Shown: positions 8,857 through 17,956, numbered from the stretch's first letter. The stretch is DNA of 64,000 nucleotides from Rhizobacter sp. SG703 (GCF_012275445.1 NZ_JAAZQK010000005.1:310001-374000); one strand, 5' to 3'. The notes: a model not told the origin generated them from the sequence alone. A program made the numbers and translations.

Positions 8857-10530
8857 ATGGATAAGACTTGGCTCAAGCAGTACCCCAGCGGGGTGCCGGA
8901 GCAGATCGATGTCGAGCAGTACACGTCGCTCACCGCGCTGATCGACGAAAGCCTGAAGAAGTACGCCGACCTGCCCGCCTACAAGTTCATGGGCAAGGTC
9001 TTCACGTTCCGCCAGGTCGACGAGGCCTCGCGCGCGTTCGCCGCCTACCTGCAGGCGCTCGGCCTCGAGAAGGGCGACCGCGTCGCGATCATGATGCCCA
9101 ACGTGCCGCAGTACCCGATCGCGGTCGCCGGCATCCTGCGTGCCGGCATGGTGGTGGTCAACGTCAACCCGCTGTACACGCCGCGCGAGCTGGAGCACCA
9201 GCTGAAGGACTCCGGCTCGAAGGCGATCCTGATCATCGAGAACTTCGCCGCGACGCTGCAGGCCTGCCTGGCCGCGGTGCCGACGAAGAAGATCATCCTC
9301 GCGACGATGGGCGACATGCTCGGGTTCCCGAAGGGGCTGATCGTCAACTACGTCGTGCGCAACGTGAAGAAGCTGGTGCCGGCCTTCGAGCTGCCCGGCG
9401 CGGTGCCGTACAACGACGCGATCGCCAGCGGCCGCCGCGCGACGCTGAAGCCGCCCACGCTGAAGCTCGACGACATCGCGGTGCTGCAGTACACCGGCGG
9501 CACCACCGGCGTCAGCAAGGGCGCGGTGCTGCTGCACCGCAACCTGGTGGCCAACACGCTGCAGGCCGAGGCCTGGTACCAGCCGGCGATGCGCAAGGTG
9601 CCGAGCGGCACGCAGATCATGTCGGTGTGCGCGCTGCCGCTGTACCACATCTTCGGCTTCACCTCGAACATGATGCTGTCGATGCGCACCGGCGGCTGCA
9701 ACCTGCTGATCCCGAACCCGCGCGACATCCCGGGGGTGTTCAAGGAGCTGGCGAAGCAGCCGTTCCACAGCCTGCCGGCGGTCAACACGCTGTTCAACGC
9801 GATGGCCAACCACGCGCTGTTCAACACCGTCGACTGGAGCCACCTGAAGATCTCGGTCGGCGGCGGCATGGCGGTTCAGCAGGCCACGGCCAAGCTGTGG
9901 CTCGAGAAGACCGGCTGCCCGATCTGCGAAGGCTACGGCCTGTCGGAGACCTCGCCGTCGGCCACCTGCAACCCGACCGACAGCACCGCCTACACCGGCA
10001 CCATCGGGCTGCCGCTGCCGTCGACCGAGCTCGCGCTGCTCGACGACGACGGCCGCGAGGTGCCGCTGGGCACGCCCGGCGAGATCGCGATCCGCGGGCC
10101 GCAGGTGATGGCCGGCTACTGGCAGCGCCCCGACGAGACCGCGAAGGTGATGACGGCCGACGGCTTCTTCCGCACCGGCGACATCGGCACGGTGGACGGC
10201 AACGGCTACTTCAAGATCGTCGACCGCAAGAAGGACATGATCCTGGTCAGCGGCTTCAACGTCTACCCGAACGAGGTCGAGGACGTGGTCACCCAGATGC
10301 CGGGCGTGCTCGAATGCGCCGCGATCGGCGTGCCCGACGCGAAGGCCGGCGAGGCGGTGAAGCTGGTGATCGTGCGCAAGAACCCGGCGCTGACCGAGGC
10401 CGAGGTGCGGGCGTACTGCGAGGCCAACATGACCGGCTACAAGCGGCCGAAGGTGGTGGAGTTCCGCACCGAGCTGCCGAAGAGCCCGGTCGGCAAGATC
10501 CTGCGCCGTGAACTGCGCGACAAGACCTGA
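8857..10530 (+). CDS. fadD: Long-chain fatty acid–CoA ligase (FadD-like)
   Basis: 557 residues, normal FadD length. The AMP-binding signature YTGGTTGVSKGAVLLHRN, GYGLSETSP, the hinge-region DGNGYFKIVDRKKDMILVSG and the C-terminal KSPVGKILRRELR with the catalytic Lys are all present. It activates fatty acids to acyl-CoA with ATP for beta-oxidation. A CGGAGA ribosome site precedes the ATG. It is monocistronic and divergent from the sugar-acid operon. An AGGTG-AAA-CACCT inverted repeat lies at 8787-8799 in its leader. Preference for long chains is inferred from overall resemblance. Confidence 0.88.
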   Translation: MDKTWLKQYPSGVPEQIDVEQYTSLTALIDESLKKYADLPAYKFMGKVFTFRQVDEASRAFAAYLQALGLEKGDRVAIMMPNVPQYPIAVAGILRAGMVVVNVNPLYTPRELEHQLKDSGSKAILIIENFAATLQACLAAVPTKKIILATMGDMLGFPKGLIVNYVVRNVKKLVPAFELPGAVPYNDAIASGRRATLKPPTLKLDDIAVLQYTGGTTGVSKGAVLLHRNLVANTLQAEAWYQPAMRKVPSGTQIMSVCALPLYHIFGFTSNMMLSMRTGGCNLLIPNPRDIPGVFKELAKQPFHSLPAVNTLFNAMANHALFNTVDWSHLKISVGGGMAVQQATAKLWLEKTGCPICEGYGLSETSPSATCNPTDSTAYTGTIGLPLPSTELALLDDDGREVPLGTPGEIAIRGPQVMAGYWQRPDETAKVMTADGFFRTGDIGTVDGNGYFKIVDRKKDMILVSGFNVYPNEVEDVVTQMPGVLECAAIGVPDAKAGEAVKLVIVRKNPALTEAEVRAYCEANMTGYKRPKVVEFRTELPKSPVGKILRRELRDKT

Positions 10531-10622
10531 CGCTGCGCTGGACGAGCGCCCCGCAGACGGCGCCATGCTGATAAATTCGGGCCGCGGCGGGACTGCCGCG
10601 CCGCGCCCCTGGGAGAGCTCTG

Positions 10623-11120
10623 GTGATCTGGACCAAAACTGACGCGGGACGCATCGAGATGACGGCCCGCACGCGCGTCAAGGAACGGGCGCAGCGCAAC
10701 CTGCTGCTGCTGATCGACGGTGCGAAGTCCGAGGAGATGCTGCTCGCCAACGTGGTCGGCGTGACGATCGAGGACTTCCGCGCGCTCGAGGCGCTGGGCC
10801 TGATCGCGCCGGTGTCGGGCAGCGGCAGTTCGCGGCTCCATGCGCCGGCGGCAGCGGCGCCGGCAGCCGCACCGGCGGCACCGGGCGTCGGCACGCCGGT
10901 CGACCCGGGCGAGCTCGACTATGCGAAGTTCACTGCCACGCTGACGCAGATGATCTCCAGCGAGCTCGGCCTGCGCGGCTTCACGCTGACGCTGGCGGTC
11001 GAGAAGGCCAGCACGATCGAGGAGCTGCGCGACGTCGCCGACCGCACGATCGAGCAGATCCGCTCGCGCAAGGGCGAACCGGCGGCGCACAAGGCGCGCC
11101 GCCTGCTGTACGGCGGCTGA
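10623..11120 (+). CDS. Hypothetical protein with Ala/Pro-rich linker
   Basis: 165 residues, function not recognised. The GTG start is supported by a GGGAGAG ribosome site; an ATG at 10659 is an alternative. The N-terminal ~65 residues look like a small helical or winged-helix fold (AQRNLLLLIDGAKSEEMLLA). A linker of Ala and Pro follows (about residues 78-95), then a helical C-terminal domain with DYAKFTATLTQMISSELGLR. No signal peptide or membrane segment is present, so it is probably cytoplasmic. The next gene starts within 40 bp, so the two may be cotranscribed. Confidence 0.7.
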   Translation: MIWTKTDAGRIEMTARTRVKERAQRNLLLLIDGAKSEEMLLANVVGVTIEDFRALEALGLIAPVSGSGSSRLHAPAAAAPAAAPAAPGVGTPVDPGELDYAKFTATLTQMISSELGLRGFTLTLAVEKASTIEELRDVADRTIEQIRSRKGEPAAHKARRLLYGG

Positions 11121-11157
11121 GCTGGCGCAAGACCCGGCGCGCCCGCTGTGGCGCAGC

Positions 11158-11682
11158 GTGTTGCGGCTGACCGTGCGGCCGCTCTGGCGCGTGCTGCGCG
11201 GCTTGCTGCTGGTGCTGGCGGCGGTCGTGCTGTTCATCGAGGAATGGGGCTGGCGCCCGCTGACGGCCTTCGTCGGGCGGCTCGCGCAGTGGCCGCCGCT
11301 CGCGCGTGCCGAGGCGCGGGTGCGCAACGCCCCGCCGCGCGTCGCGCTGCTGCTGTTCCTGCTGCCGGCGGTCGCGCTGTTCCCGATCAAGGTGCTCGCG
11401 CTGTGGGTCATTCACCGCGGCCACGCGCTGCTCGGCATCACGGTGATCGTCGTCGCGAAGCTGCTCGGCACCGCGATCGTCGGGCGGCTGTTCATCCTGA
11501 CCGAATCGCAGCTGATGCGCTTCGCGTGGTTCGCGCGCGCGCTCGGCTGGTGGCGCACGACGAAGCTGCGCGTGATGGACGCGCTGCGCCGCTCGGCCGC
11601 ATGGCGCGGCGCGCGCCGGCTGAAGACGCGCTGGCGGGTCTGGCGGCGGCGCTTTCGTGGTGTCGACGAGCCGGAAGCCTGA
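11158..11682 (+). CDS. Predicted inner-membrane protein, unknown function
   Basis: 174 residues. Three hydrophobic stretches are visible: about residues 14-28 (GLLLVLAAVVLFIEEW), 63-85 (ALLLFLLPAVALFPIKVLAL) and 92-115. They are followed by a strongly basic C-terminal tail (repeated Arg, LKTRWRVWRRRFRG). The GTG at 11158 is the first plausible start; no strong ribosome site was seen, and the true start could be a few codons away. It lies between the hypothetical gene at 10623 and rsmE and may be transcribed with both. Confidence 0.65.
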   Translation: MLRLTVRPLWRVLRGLLLVLAAVVLFIEEWGWRPLTAFVGRLAQWPPLARAEARVRNAPPRVALLLFLLPAVALFPIKVLALWVIHRGHALLGITVIVVAKLLGTAIVGRLFILTESQLMRFAWFARALGWWRTTKLRVMDALRRSAAWRGARRLKTRWRVWRRRFRGVDEPEA

Positions 11683-11705
11683 AGCGCAGCTGGCACACTC
11701 GCGCC

Positions 11706-12425
11706 ATGCCGCCCCGTTTCCATGTGGCCGCGCCGATGCAGGCCGGCCTTGAATTGAGCCTTCCGCCCGGCGCCGCGCGCCATGTGCAGGTGCTGCGCCT
11801 GCAGCCCGGCGATCCGCTGACGCTGTTCAACGGCGAGGGCGGCGAGTGGCAGGCCGATGTCGTCCGGATGGGCCGCAGCGACGTGAGCGTGCGGCTGAAT
11901 GCTCACGTCGCGATCGACCGCGAACTGCCGATCCAGGTCACGCTCGCGCTCGGCATGCCGGCCAACGAGCGCATGGATGCGCTGGTCGAGAAGGCGACCG
12001 AGCTCGGTGTTGCAGCCATTCAGCCGCTGATGACCGAGCGCTCGGTGCTGCGCCTGAGCGGCGAGCGCGCCGACAAGAAGCTGGCCCATTGGCAGGGCGT
12101 CGCGGCCGCGGCCAGCGAGCAGTGCGGGCGCACCCGCGTGCCGGTGCTTGCGCCGGTGCGCAGCCTCGCCGACTGGCTGCGCGGCCTGCCGCCGGCCGGC
12201 GGCGGCCGCTTCGTGCTGAGCCTGCGCACGTCCGGGCCGCTGCAGGCGGGCCCCGGTGGGGCGCTGACCTTCCTGAGCGGCCCCGAGGGCGGGCTCAGCG
12301 AGGCCGAGGAGGCGGCAGCCGCCGCGGCCGGCTTCGTGCCGGCGAGCCTCGGCCCGCGCGTGCTGCGCGCCGACACCGCGCCGCTCGCGGTGCTGGCGCA
12401 CCTCGGGCTGTCGGGCGGCGGCTGA
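11706..12425 (+). CDS. rsmE: 16S rRNA (uracil-1498-N3)-methyltransferase RsmE
   Basis: 239 residues, the usual RsmE length. It has the PUA-like N-terminus (RFHVAAPM, HVQVLRLQPGDPLTLFNGEG), and the SPOUT knot motifs DALVEKATELGVAAIQPLMTERS, AAAASEQCGRTRVP, LTFLSGPEGGLSEAEEAA and LGPRVLRADTAPLAVL. It methylates U1498 of 16S rRNA using SAM. The ATG at 11706 gives the canonical MPPRFHV start. It begins 23 bp after the membrane-protein gene. Confidence 0.95.
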   Translation: MPPRFHVAAPMQAGLELSLPPGAARHVQVLRLQPGDPLTLFNGEGGEWQADVVRMGRSDVSVRLNAHVAIDRELPIQVTLALGMPANERMDALVEKATELGVAAIQPLMTERSVLRLSGERADKKLAHWQGVAAAASEQCGRTRVPVLAPVRSLADWLRGLPPAGGGRFVLSLRTSGPLQAGPGGALTFLSGPEGGLSEAEEAAAAAAGFVPASLGPRVLRADTAPLAVLAHLGLSGGG

Positions 12426-12512
12426 CGCAGGTCGGTGCCGCGGGTGGCCGAGCGGCCTTGTGGCCGACACGAGGCGCGCCCACAATCGCGTTCCCACTGC
12501 AAGGAGCACCTC

Positions 12513-12938
12513 ATGGGACTGCTGGATTCCGTGGTCGGCATGGTGACCGGCCAGAGCGACCCGATGGGCCAGGGCGGCGGCAACCACGCAGCGCTGATCG
12601 CCGCGGTGGTGTCGATGCTGAACGCGAACGGCTCGGGCGGCGGGCTCGCTGACCTGATCGCGCGCTTCGAGCAGGGTGGGCTCGGCTCGGTGATCGGCTC
12701 GTGGGTGTCGACCGGGCACAACCTGCCGATCTCGGCCGAGCAGCTGCAGAGCGTGCTCGGTTCGGGCCAGCTCGCGCAGGTCGCCGAGCAGCTCGGGCTG
12801 TCGCACGGCGAGGCGGCCGCGCAGTTGTCGCGGGTGCTGCCGCAGGTGGTCGATCACCTGACGCCGAACGGGCAGCTGCCCGCTGACGCCGAAGGCGGTG
12901 ACATCGGGAGCCTGATCGGCAGCCTGCTGAGACGCTGA
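12513..12938 (+). CDS. YidB family (DUF937-like) protein
   Basis: 141 residues, glycine-rich, starting MGLLDSVVGMVTG. The pattern LADLIARFEQGGLGSVIGSW, HNLPISAEQLQSVLGSGQL and LSRVLPQVVDHLTPNGQLP is characteristic of the YidB family, a small cytoplasmic protein of unclear function. An AAGGAG ribosome site sits 6 bp before the ATG. It ends just before a strong hairpin and is convergent with the RlmL-like gene. Confidence 0.85.
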   Translation: MGLLDSVVGMVTGQSDPMGQGGGNHAALIAAVVSMLNANGSGGGLADLIARFEQGGLGSVIGSWVSTGHNLPISAEQLQSVLGSGQLAQVAEQLGLSHGEAAAQLSRVLPQVVDHLTPNGQLPADAEGGDIGSLIGSLLRR

Positions 12939-12940
12939 TC

Positions 12941-12969
12941 CGTCGCCCGGATGGGCATCCCGGGCGACG
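12941..12969. terminator. Bidirectional hairpin between convergent genes
   Basis: Perfect 10-bp stem CGTCGCCCGG (12941-12950) with CCGGGCGACG (12960-12969) around a 9-nt loop. It fills almost the whole gap between the YidB-like gene and the convergent methyltransferase gene. It lacks a clear U-tract, so it may act by stem strength or as an mRNA 3'-end stabiliser. Confidence 0.6.
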
Positions 12970-14214
12970 TCAGCGCGCCGAGCCGGCCACCAGGTCGAAG
13001 CGGAACAGCCGGCACTCGATCGGGCCGTTCCACATCGGCACGCGCTTCGACTCCTTCAGGCGCATCGCGCCGGGCAGCTTCATGTCCGGGCTCAGCACAT
13101 AGGCGGTCCAGCCGCCGTCGTGCTGCGTGTACGCGCGCTTCCAGTGCGCCGACAGGCGCGGGAAGAAGTCGGCGGCCAGCGCCTTGTTGTCGCCGTCAGG
13201 CTCGTCGCGCGACGTCGCCGACGCGCGTGCCTTGCCGGCCACCTCGATGCGCTCGCCATACGGCGGGTTGATCATCAGCGTGCCGGGCAGGCCGGCCGGC
13301 AGCGCGGGCGCCGGCCGTTCCAGCGCATCGCCGCCGTTGAACTGGATCGCGTCCTCGACCCCGGCGCGCTGCGCATTGCGGCGTGCGAAATCGACCATCC
13401 GGAACGACACGTCGCTCGCATGGATCGGCACCGCGCTCGCATGGATGCGCGACTGCGCATGGCTCTTCACGCGCTGCCACTGCGCGCGCATCTCGGCATC
13501 GGCAAACGGCAACAGCCGCTCGAACGCGAAGCGCCGCTTCAGCCCGGGCGCGATGCCGCAGGCGATCTGCGCGGCCTCGATCGCGATGGTGCCCGAGCCG
13601 CAACACGGGTCGTGCAGCGCACCGCCGGCCTCGGGCGTGCCGCGCCAGCCGGCGGCGGCCAGCATCGCGGCGGCCAGCGTCTCCTTCAGCGGCGCATCGC
13701 CCTTGTCCTCTCGCCAGCCGCGCTTGAACAGCGGCTCGCCCGAGGTGTCGACGTACAGCGACGCCCGCGCCTCGCCGACGTGCAGCAGCAGCGGCAGGTC
13801 GGGGTGGCGGGTGTCGACGCTCGGGCGCGTGCCGGTGGCCTCGCGCAGCTGGTCGCAGACCGCGTCCTTGATGCGCAGCGCGGCGAAGTTCAGGCTGCGC
13901 AGCGGGCTGCGGTGCGCGGTGGTGTCGACGCGCAGCGTGTGCTCCGGCGTGATCCATTGCTGCCAGTCGACGCCGCGGGCGAGTTCGTACAGGTCGTGCT
14001 CGTCGCGGTACGGCCCTTCGGCCACCTCGGCCAGCACGCGCTGCGCGAGCCGGCACTCGAGGTTCAGCGTCATCACTTCGAGCGGGTCGCCGTCGAGCGC
14101 GACGCCGCCGCGACCGGCATGCACCTTCGCGGTCGGCAGGATGCGCAGCACCTCTTCTTCAAGGAGCGCTTCGACGCCCGCGGCACAGGGCAGGAACAGG
14201 GGCAGGGCGCACAT
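12970..14214 (-). CDS. THUMP-type class I RNA methyltransferase (RlmL N-terminal-like)
   Basis: 414 residues. An N-terminal ferredoxin/THUMP-like region (PLFLPCAAGVEALLEEEVLR to about residue 150) precedes a Rossmann methyltransferase with the SAM motif DPCCGSGTIAIEAA and the catalytic NPPYGERIEV motif of N2-guanine methyltransferases. This matches the RlmL half of E. coli RlmKL, which modifies G2445 of 23S rRNA; the RlmK half is absent, as is common outside gammaproteobacteria. It lies 30 bp downstream of rpoN and may be cotranscribed with it. Confidence 0.85.
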   Translation of the reverse strand: MCALPLFLPCAAGVEALLEEEVLRILPTAKVHAGRGGVALDGDPLEVMTLNLECRLAQRVLAEVAEGPYRDEHDLYELARGVDWQQWITPEHTLRVDTTAHRSPLRSLNFAALRIKDAVCDQLREATGTRPSVDTRHPDLPLLLHVGEARASLYVDTSGEPLFKRGWREDKGDAPLKETLAAAMLAAAGWRGTPEAGGALHDPCCGSGTIAIEAAQIACGIAPGLKRRFAFERLLPFADAEMRAQWQRVKSHAQSRIHASAVPIHASDVSFRMVDFARRNAQRAGVEDAIQFNGGDALERPAPALPAGLPGTLMINPPYGERIEVAGKARASATSRDEPDGDNKALAADFFPRLSAHWKRAYTQHDGGWTAYVLSPDMKLPGAMRLKESKRVPMWNGPIECRLFRFDLVAGSAR

Positions 14215-14244
14215 CGGGGATTGAGTTCAGAGTGAGGCTTCGGC

Positions 14245-15771
14245 TCAGAGCGATTTGCGGAGGTTCGCCGGCGCGATCTTCAGCGCCTCGCGGTACTTGG
14301 CCACCGTGCGCCGCGCGACCTGGATGCCCTGCTCTTCGAGCATGTGGCTCAGCTGGCTGTCCGACAGCGGCTTGACCGGGTCCTCGGCACTCACCAGCTG
14401 CTTGATCAGCGCCCGCACCGCGGTGCTCGACGCGTTGCCGCCGGCCTCGGTGTTCAGCGACGACCCGAAGAAGTACTTCAGCTCGAAGGTGCCGAACATC
14501 GTGGCCATGTACTTGGCCGTCGTCACGCGCGAGATGGTCGACTCGTGCAGGCCCAGCTCGTCGGCGATCTCGCGCAGCACCAGCGGCTTCATCGCGATCT
14601 CGCCGTGCGTGAAGAAGCTCTTCTGCCGCTCGACGATGGCCTGCGACACGCGCTGGATGGTGTCGAAGCGCTGCTGGATGTTCTTCATGAACCAGCGCGC
14701 TTCCTGCAGCCGCGAGCTCAGCGCGCTGCCGCCGCCGGCCCCGCGGCCCTGGCGGATCGCCTGCGCATAGAGGTCGTTGATGCGCAGCTTGGGCATCACG
14801 TCCGGGTTCAGCACGACCTTCCAGTTGCGGCCCGATTTCTGCACGATCACGTCGGGCACGATGATGTTGGCTTCGGCGCGCGCGAACGGGCGACCCGGCT
14901 TCGGCTCCAGCGCGACGATCAGCGTCTGCGCTTCCTTGATGAGCTCCTCGTCGGCACCGGTCGCCGCCATCAGCTTCTTCATGTCGCGGCGCGCCAGCAG
15001 GTCGAGGTGCTGCTTGCAGATGATGATCGCGATCATCTGCGCCTCGCAGCGCTCCTGCGCACGCAGCTGCAGCGTCAGGCATTCGCCGAGGTTGCGGGCG
15101 CCGACGCCCAGCGGCTCCATGTTCTGCAGCCACTTCAGCGCGCACTGCAGGCGCTCGAGGATCTCTTCCTGCTGCTCGGGGTCGGCGGCCAGTTCGGCGG
15201 CGATCTCCTCCAGCGGGTCGGCAAGGTAGCCGTCGTCGTCCAGCGACTCGATCAGCACGGTGATCGCGGCGGCGTCCTCGGCGCTGACGCGCATGCCGAG
15301 CAGCTGTTCGCGCAGGTGTTCCTGCAGGCTGGGGGCCTGCGGGTTGCGGTCCTGGCCGTCGAAGTCGTCGTCGGCATTGCTGCCGCTGCCGGCCGCGCTG
15401 GGCGTCTCGCGGATGCCGTCGAAATCGTCGCGCTCGGTGCCGTTCTCCCAGTCCTCGCGCTCGGTCGCGCCGAACTCGGCACTGTCGACGCCGGCGGCCT
15501 CGTCGGGCGCGCTGTCGGCCGAGCTTTCGCTGGCCGAGCTGCTGTCGGCCTCGCGTTCGGCATTGCGCTCCGACACCGTCAGGCGCTCGACCATCGGCTC
15601 GGTCGCGCCGGCTTCTTCCTGCTCGGCTTCGAGGAAGGGGTTCTGCTCCAGCATCTGCTCGACTTCCTGGTGGAGTTCGAGCGTGGACAGCTGCAGCAGC
15701 CGGATCGACTGCTGCAGCTGCGGCGTCAAGGCCAGGTGCTGCGACAGGCGGACCTGAAGAGAGGGCTTCAT
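14245..15771 (-). CDS. rpoN: RNA polymerase sigma-54 factor RpoN
   Basis: 508 residues. Region I is the glutamine- and leucine-rich start (LRLSQHLALTPQLQQSIRLL). Region II is an acidic stretch rich in Glu, Asp and Ser (about residues 50-135). Region III has the core-binding and HTH segments (LGLHESTISRVTTAKYMAT), and the RpoN box is near the end (ARRTVAKYREALKI). It directs transcription at GG/GC promoters with enhancer-binding activators. It follows lptB by 12 bp on the same strand, the usual order in proteobacteria. Confidence 0.97.
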   Translation of the reverse strand: MKPSLQVRLSQHLALTPQLQQSIRLLQLSTLELHQEVEQMLEQNPFLEAEQEEAGATEPMVERLTVSERNAEREADSSSASESSADSAPDEAAGVDSAEFGATEREDWENGTERDDFDGIRETPSAAGSGSNADDDFDGQDRNPQAPSLQEHLREQLLGMRVSAEDAAAITVLIESLDDDGYLADPLEEIAAELAADPEQQEEILERLQCALKWLQNMEPLGVGARNLGECLTLQLRAQERCEAQMIAIIICKQHLDLLARRDMKKLMAATGADEELIKEAQTLIVALEPKPGRPFARAEANIIVPDVIVQKSGRNWKVVLNPDVMPKLRINDLYAQAIRQGRGAGGGSALSSRLQEARWFMKNIQQRFDTIQRVSQAIVERQKSFFTHGEIAMKPLVLREIADELGLHESTISRVTTAKYMATMFGTFELKYFFGSSLNTEAGGNASSTAVRALIKQLVSAEDPVKPLSDSQLSHMLEEQGIQVARRTVAKYREALKIAPANLRKSL

Positions 15772-15783
15772 GTCGTCAGCCCC

Positions 15784-16566
15784 TTACATGCGGAAGTGTT
15801 CGCCGAGGTAGACCTTTCGCACATCGGCGTTGTCGACGATCTCGGCCGGCGTGCCCTCGGTGAGCACGCGCCCCTCGCTGATGATGTACGCGCGATCGCA
15901 GATGCCCAGCGTTTCGCGCACGTTGTGGTCGGTGATCAGCACACCGATGCCACGGCTTTTCAGGAACCCGATGATGCGCTGGATCTCGATCACCGCGATC
16001 GGGTCGACGCCGGCGAACGGCTCGTCCAGCAGGATGAAGCGCGGCTGCGTGGCCAGCGCCCGGGCGATCTCGACGCGCCGGCGCTCGCCGCCCGACAGCG
16101 CCGGTGCCGGGCTGTCGCGCAGCTTCTCGATGCTCAGGTCGTTCAGCAGGTCGCCGAGCAGCTTGTCGACGGTGGCCTTCGGCAGCTCCTTGCCGTCGGG
16201 GCCGCGCTGCAGCTCGAGCACCGCGCGGATGTTCTCCTCGACGGTCAGCTTGCGGAAGATCGAGGCTTCCTGCGGCAGGTAGCTCAGGCCCAGGCGCGAG
16301 CGCTGGTGGATCGGCAGGCGCTCGACCCGCTGGCCGTCGATCAGGATCTGGCCGTCGTCGGCGCGGACCAGGCCGACGATCATGTAGAAGCTGGTGGTCT
16401 TGCCGGCGCCGTTCGGGCCGAGCAGTCCGACGACCTCGCCGCTGCGCACCGACAGCCGCACGTCCTTGACCACCTTGCGGGCGCCGTAGGTTTTCTGCAG
16501 GCCGATGGCTTCGAGCCGGCTGGCGTCGGACGGCATCGCGGAGGGAGAGACCGGCACGGCGCTCAA
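15784..16566 (-). CDS. lptB: LPS export ABC transporter ATP-binding protein LptB
   Basis: 260 residues. Walker A GPNGAGKTTSFYMIVG, signature LSGGERRRVEIARAL and Walker B FILLDEPFAGVDPI are intact, and the overall pattern is LptB. It powers LPS extraction from the inner membrane with LptFG. The frame opens at a TTG (16566) whose last bases overlap the lptA stop (TTGA); an ATG at 16536 is the alternative and gives a more typical N-terminus. It is cotranscribed with lptA upstream and rpoN downstream. Confidence 0.95.
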   Translation of the reverse strand: MSAVPVSPSAMPSDASRLEAIGLQKTYGARKVVKDVRLSVRSGEVVGLLGPNGAGKTTSFYMIVGLVRADDGQILIDGQRVERLPIHQRSRLGLSYLPQEASIFRKLTVEENIRAVLELQRGPDGKELPKATVDKLLGDLLNDLSIEKLRDSPAPALSGGERRRVEIARALATQPRFILLDEPFAGVDPIAVIEIQRIIGFLKSRGIGVLITDHNVRETLGICDRAYIISEGRVLTEGTPAEIVDNADVRKVYLGEHFRM

Positions 16567-17210
16567 CGGCGTGCTCCCGGCGCGGGTTGAACTGCGGGCT
16601 GCGAGGCGGCTTGCGACGCCGCCTCGGCGGCGGCCGGCGTGCCTTCCTTCGGCGTGAACACGTAGCGCACGCGGCCGGTCGGGTTGGCCGGGGTCACCGC
16701 GGCGCTGCCGCCGGCCACGGTGAACAGCTCGGCCGTGCCGTCGTAGGTGATCAGCGCGCCGGTCACCTCGTCGGCCACCGCGGTGCCGCGCAGGCGCCGC
16801 ACCGAGGCCTTGTTGACGAAGCGGATGGTGTCGAGCTTGCTGTCGAACTCGAGGCGCTCGGCCTCGCCCTCGACGAATTCGTTCACGCCTTCGCGCTTCT
16901 GGCGGAAGCTGGCCGGCTGGGTCGGCGTGCCGACCGCGATGGCCGACTGGTAGCCGTCGGCGCTTTCACGCACTTCGATGCGCGCCGCCTTGATCAGCAT
17001 CGTGCCCTTGGTGACGACGACGTTGCCGTTGAAGACCACCAGCTGGTTGATCAGGTCGACCTTGCCGGGCTGGTCGGATTCGACCTCCATCTTCTTCAGC
17101 CGGTCGGCCCGTTCGGCCTGGGCCGGCAGCGCTGCGGCAAGCAGGCAGCCGGCGGCGACAAGCGCCAGGCGGCAGCGGAACAACGAGGAGGTGTAGGTAA
17201 GTGGAGTCAT
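16563..17210 (-). CDS. lptA: LPS transport periplasmic protein LptA
   Basis: 215 residues from the ATG at 17210. A signal peptide is visible (ALVAAGCLLAAALPAQA), then the OstA/LptA beta-jellyroll: LINQLVVFNGNVVVTKGTML, IKAARIEVRESADGYQ, VEGEAERLEFDSKLDTIRF and a Pro/Ala-rich tail. It bridges LPS transport across the periplasm. The frame extends 11 codons further upstream but that would displace the signal peptide. lptC, usually directly upstream of lptA, is not here; dsbA is. Confidence 0.93.
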   Translation of the reverse strand: MTPLTYTSSLFRCRLALVAAGCLLAAALPAQAERADRLKKMEVESDQPGKVDLINQLVVFNGNVVVTKGTMLIKAARIEVRESADGYQSAIAVGTPTQPASFRQKREGVNEFVEGEAERLEFDSKLDTIRFVNKASVRRLRGTAVADEVTGALITYDGTAELFTVAGGSAAVTPANPTGRVRYVFTPKEGTPAAAEAASQAASQPAVQPAPGARR

Positions 17211-17299
17211 TGCGGCATGAAACTTGCAGGCCATTCTAGCCACAGTTTCACGCCGCCGGGGTTACGAGATGAAGTCGGCGTTGCACCGACTTCGGGCGC

Positions 17300-17956
17300 T
17301 CAACCGCCGGTGCGCGACTTCTGGATCAGGAAGTCGGTGACCTGCAGCATCCGCTCGTTGGTGCCGGCCAGCGACCCCGACGTGAAGTAGCGGCCGTTGA
17401 TGCCCAGGGCCGGTACGCCGTCGAGCTTGTAGCCCTCGGCCAGTTTGGCCGCCTGCTTGGTCTTGGTCTGCGTCGAGAACGAGTTGTAGGCTTCGAGGAA
17501 CTTGGCGCTGTCGATGCCGTTCTTGGCCATGAACGCGGCGATCTCGTCGGGCTTGTCGAGGCGGGCGTGCTCGTTGTGGATCGCGTAGAAGACCTTGCGG
17601 TGCATCGCCTCGACCTTGCCCATCGATTCGAGCGCGTAGAAGATCTTCTGGTGCGCGACGAAAGGCTCGTCGCGGAAAGCGACCGGCACGCGGCGGAACA
17701 CCACGTCGGCCGGCAGCTTCTTCTGCCAGGCGTCGAGTGCCGGCTCGAAGGCGTTGCAGTGCGGGCAGCCGTACCAGAAGAATTCCACCACCTCGATCTT
17801 GCCCGGCGTGGCCGGCGACACCGGCTGGGCGAACTTGACGTAGTTGGTGCCTTCGACCGGAGCGGCGCCTTGCGCCAGGGCGCCGGTGCTGGTCGAAAGG
17901 GCGAGGGTGCCCAGGCTTGCTCCAACCAACTGTGCCGAGAAATCGCGACGGTTCAT
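17300..17956 (-). CDS. dsbA: Thiol:disulfide interchange protein DsbA
   Basis: 218 residues. An N-terminal export signal carries an RR pair (MNRRDFSAQLVGASLGTLAL, cleaved near GALAQG). The thioredoxin-fold active site is FFWYGCPHCNAFEP, with Cys64 and Cys67, and the cis-Pro loop is GVPALGING. It oxidises cysteines of exported proteins. It follows the SPOR gene after about 100 bp, in the same order seen in other Burkholderiales. Its gap to lptA (89 bp) shows no gene. The secreted lipase in this window may be a client (inference). Confidence 0.94.
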   Translation of the reverse strand: MNRRDFSAQLVGASLGTLALSTSTGALAQGAAPVEGTNYVKFAQPVSPATPGKIEVVEFFWYGCPHCNAFEPALDAWQKKLPADVVFRRVPVAFRDEPFVAHQKIFYALESMGKVEAMHRKVFYAIHNEHARLDKPDEIAAFMAKNGIDSAKFLEAYNSFSTQTKTKQAAKLAEGYKLDGVPALGINGRYFTSGSLAGTNERMLQVTDFLIQKSRTGG

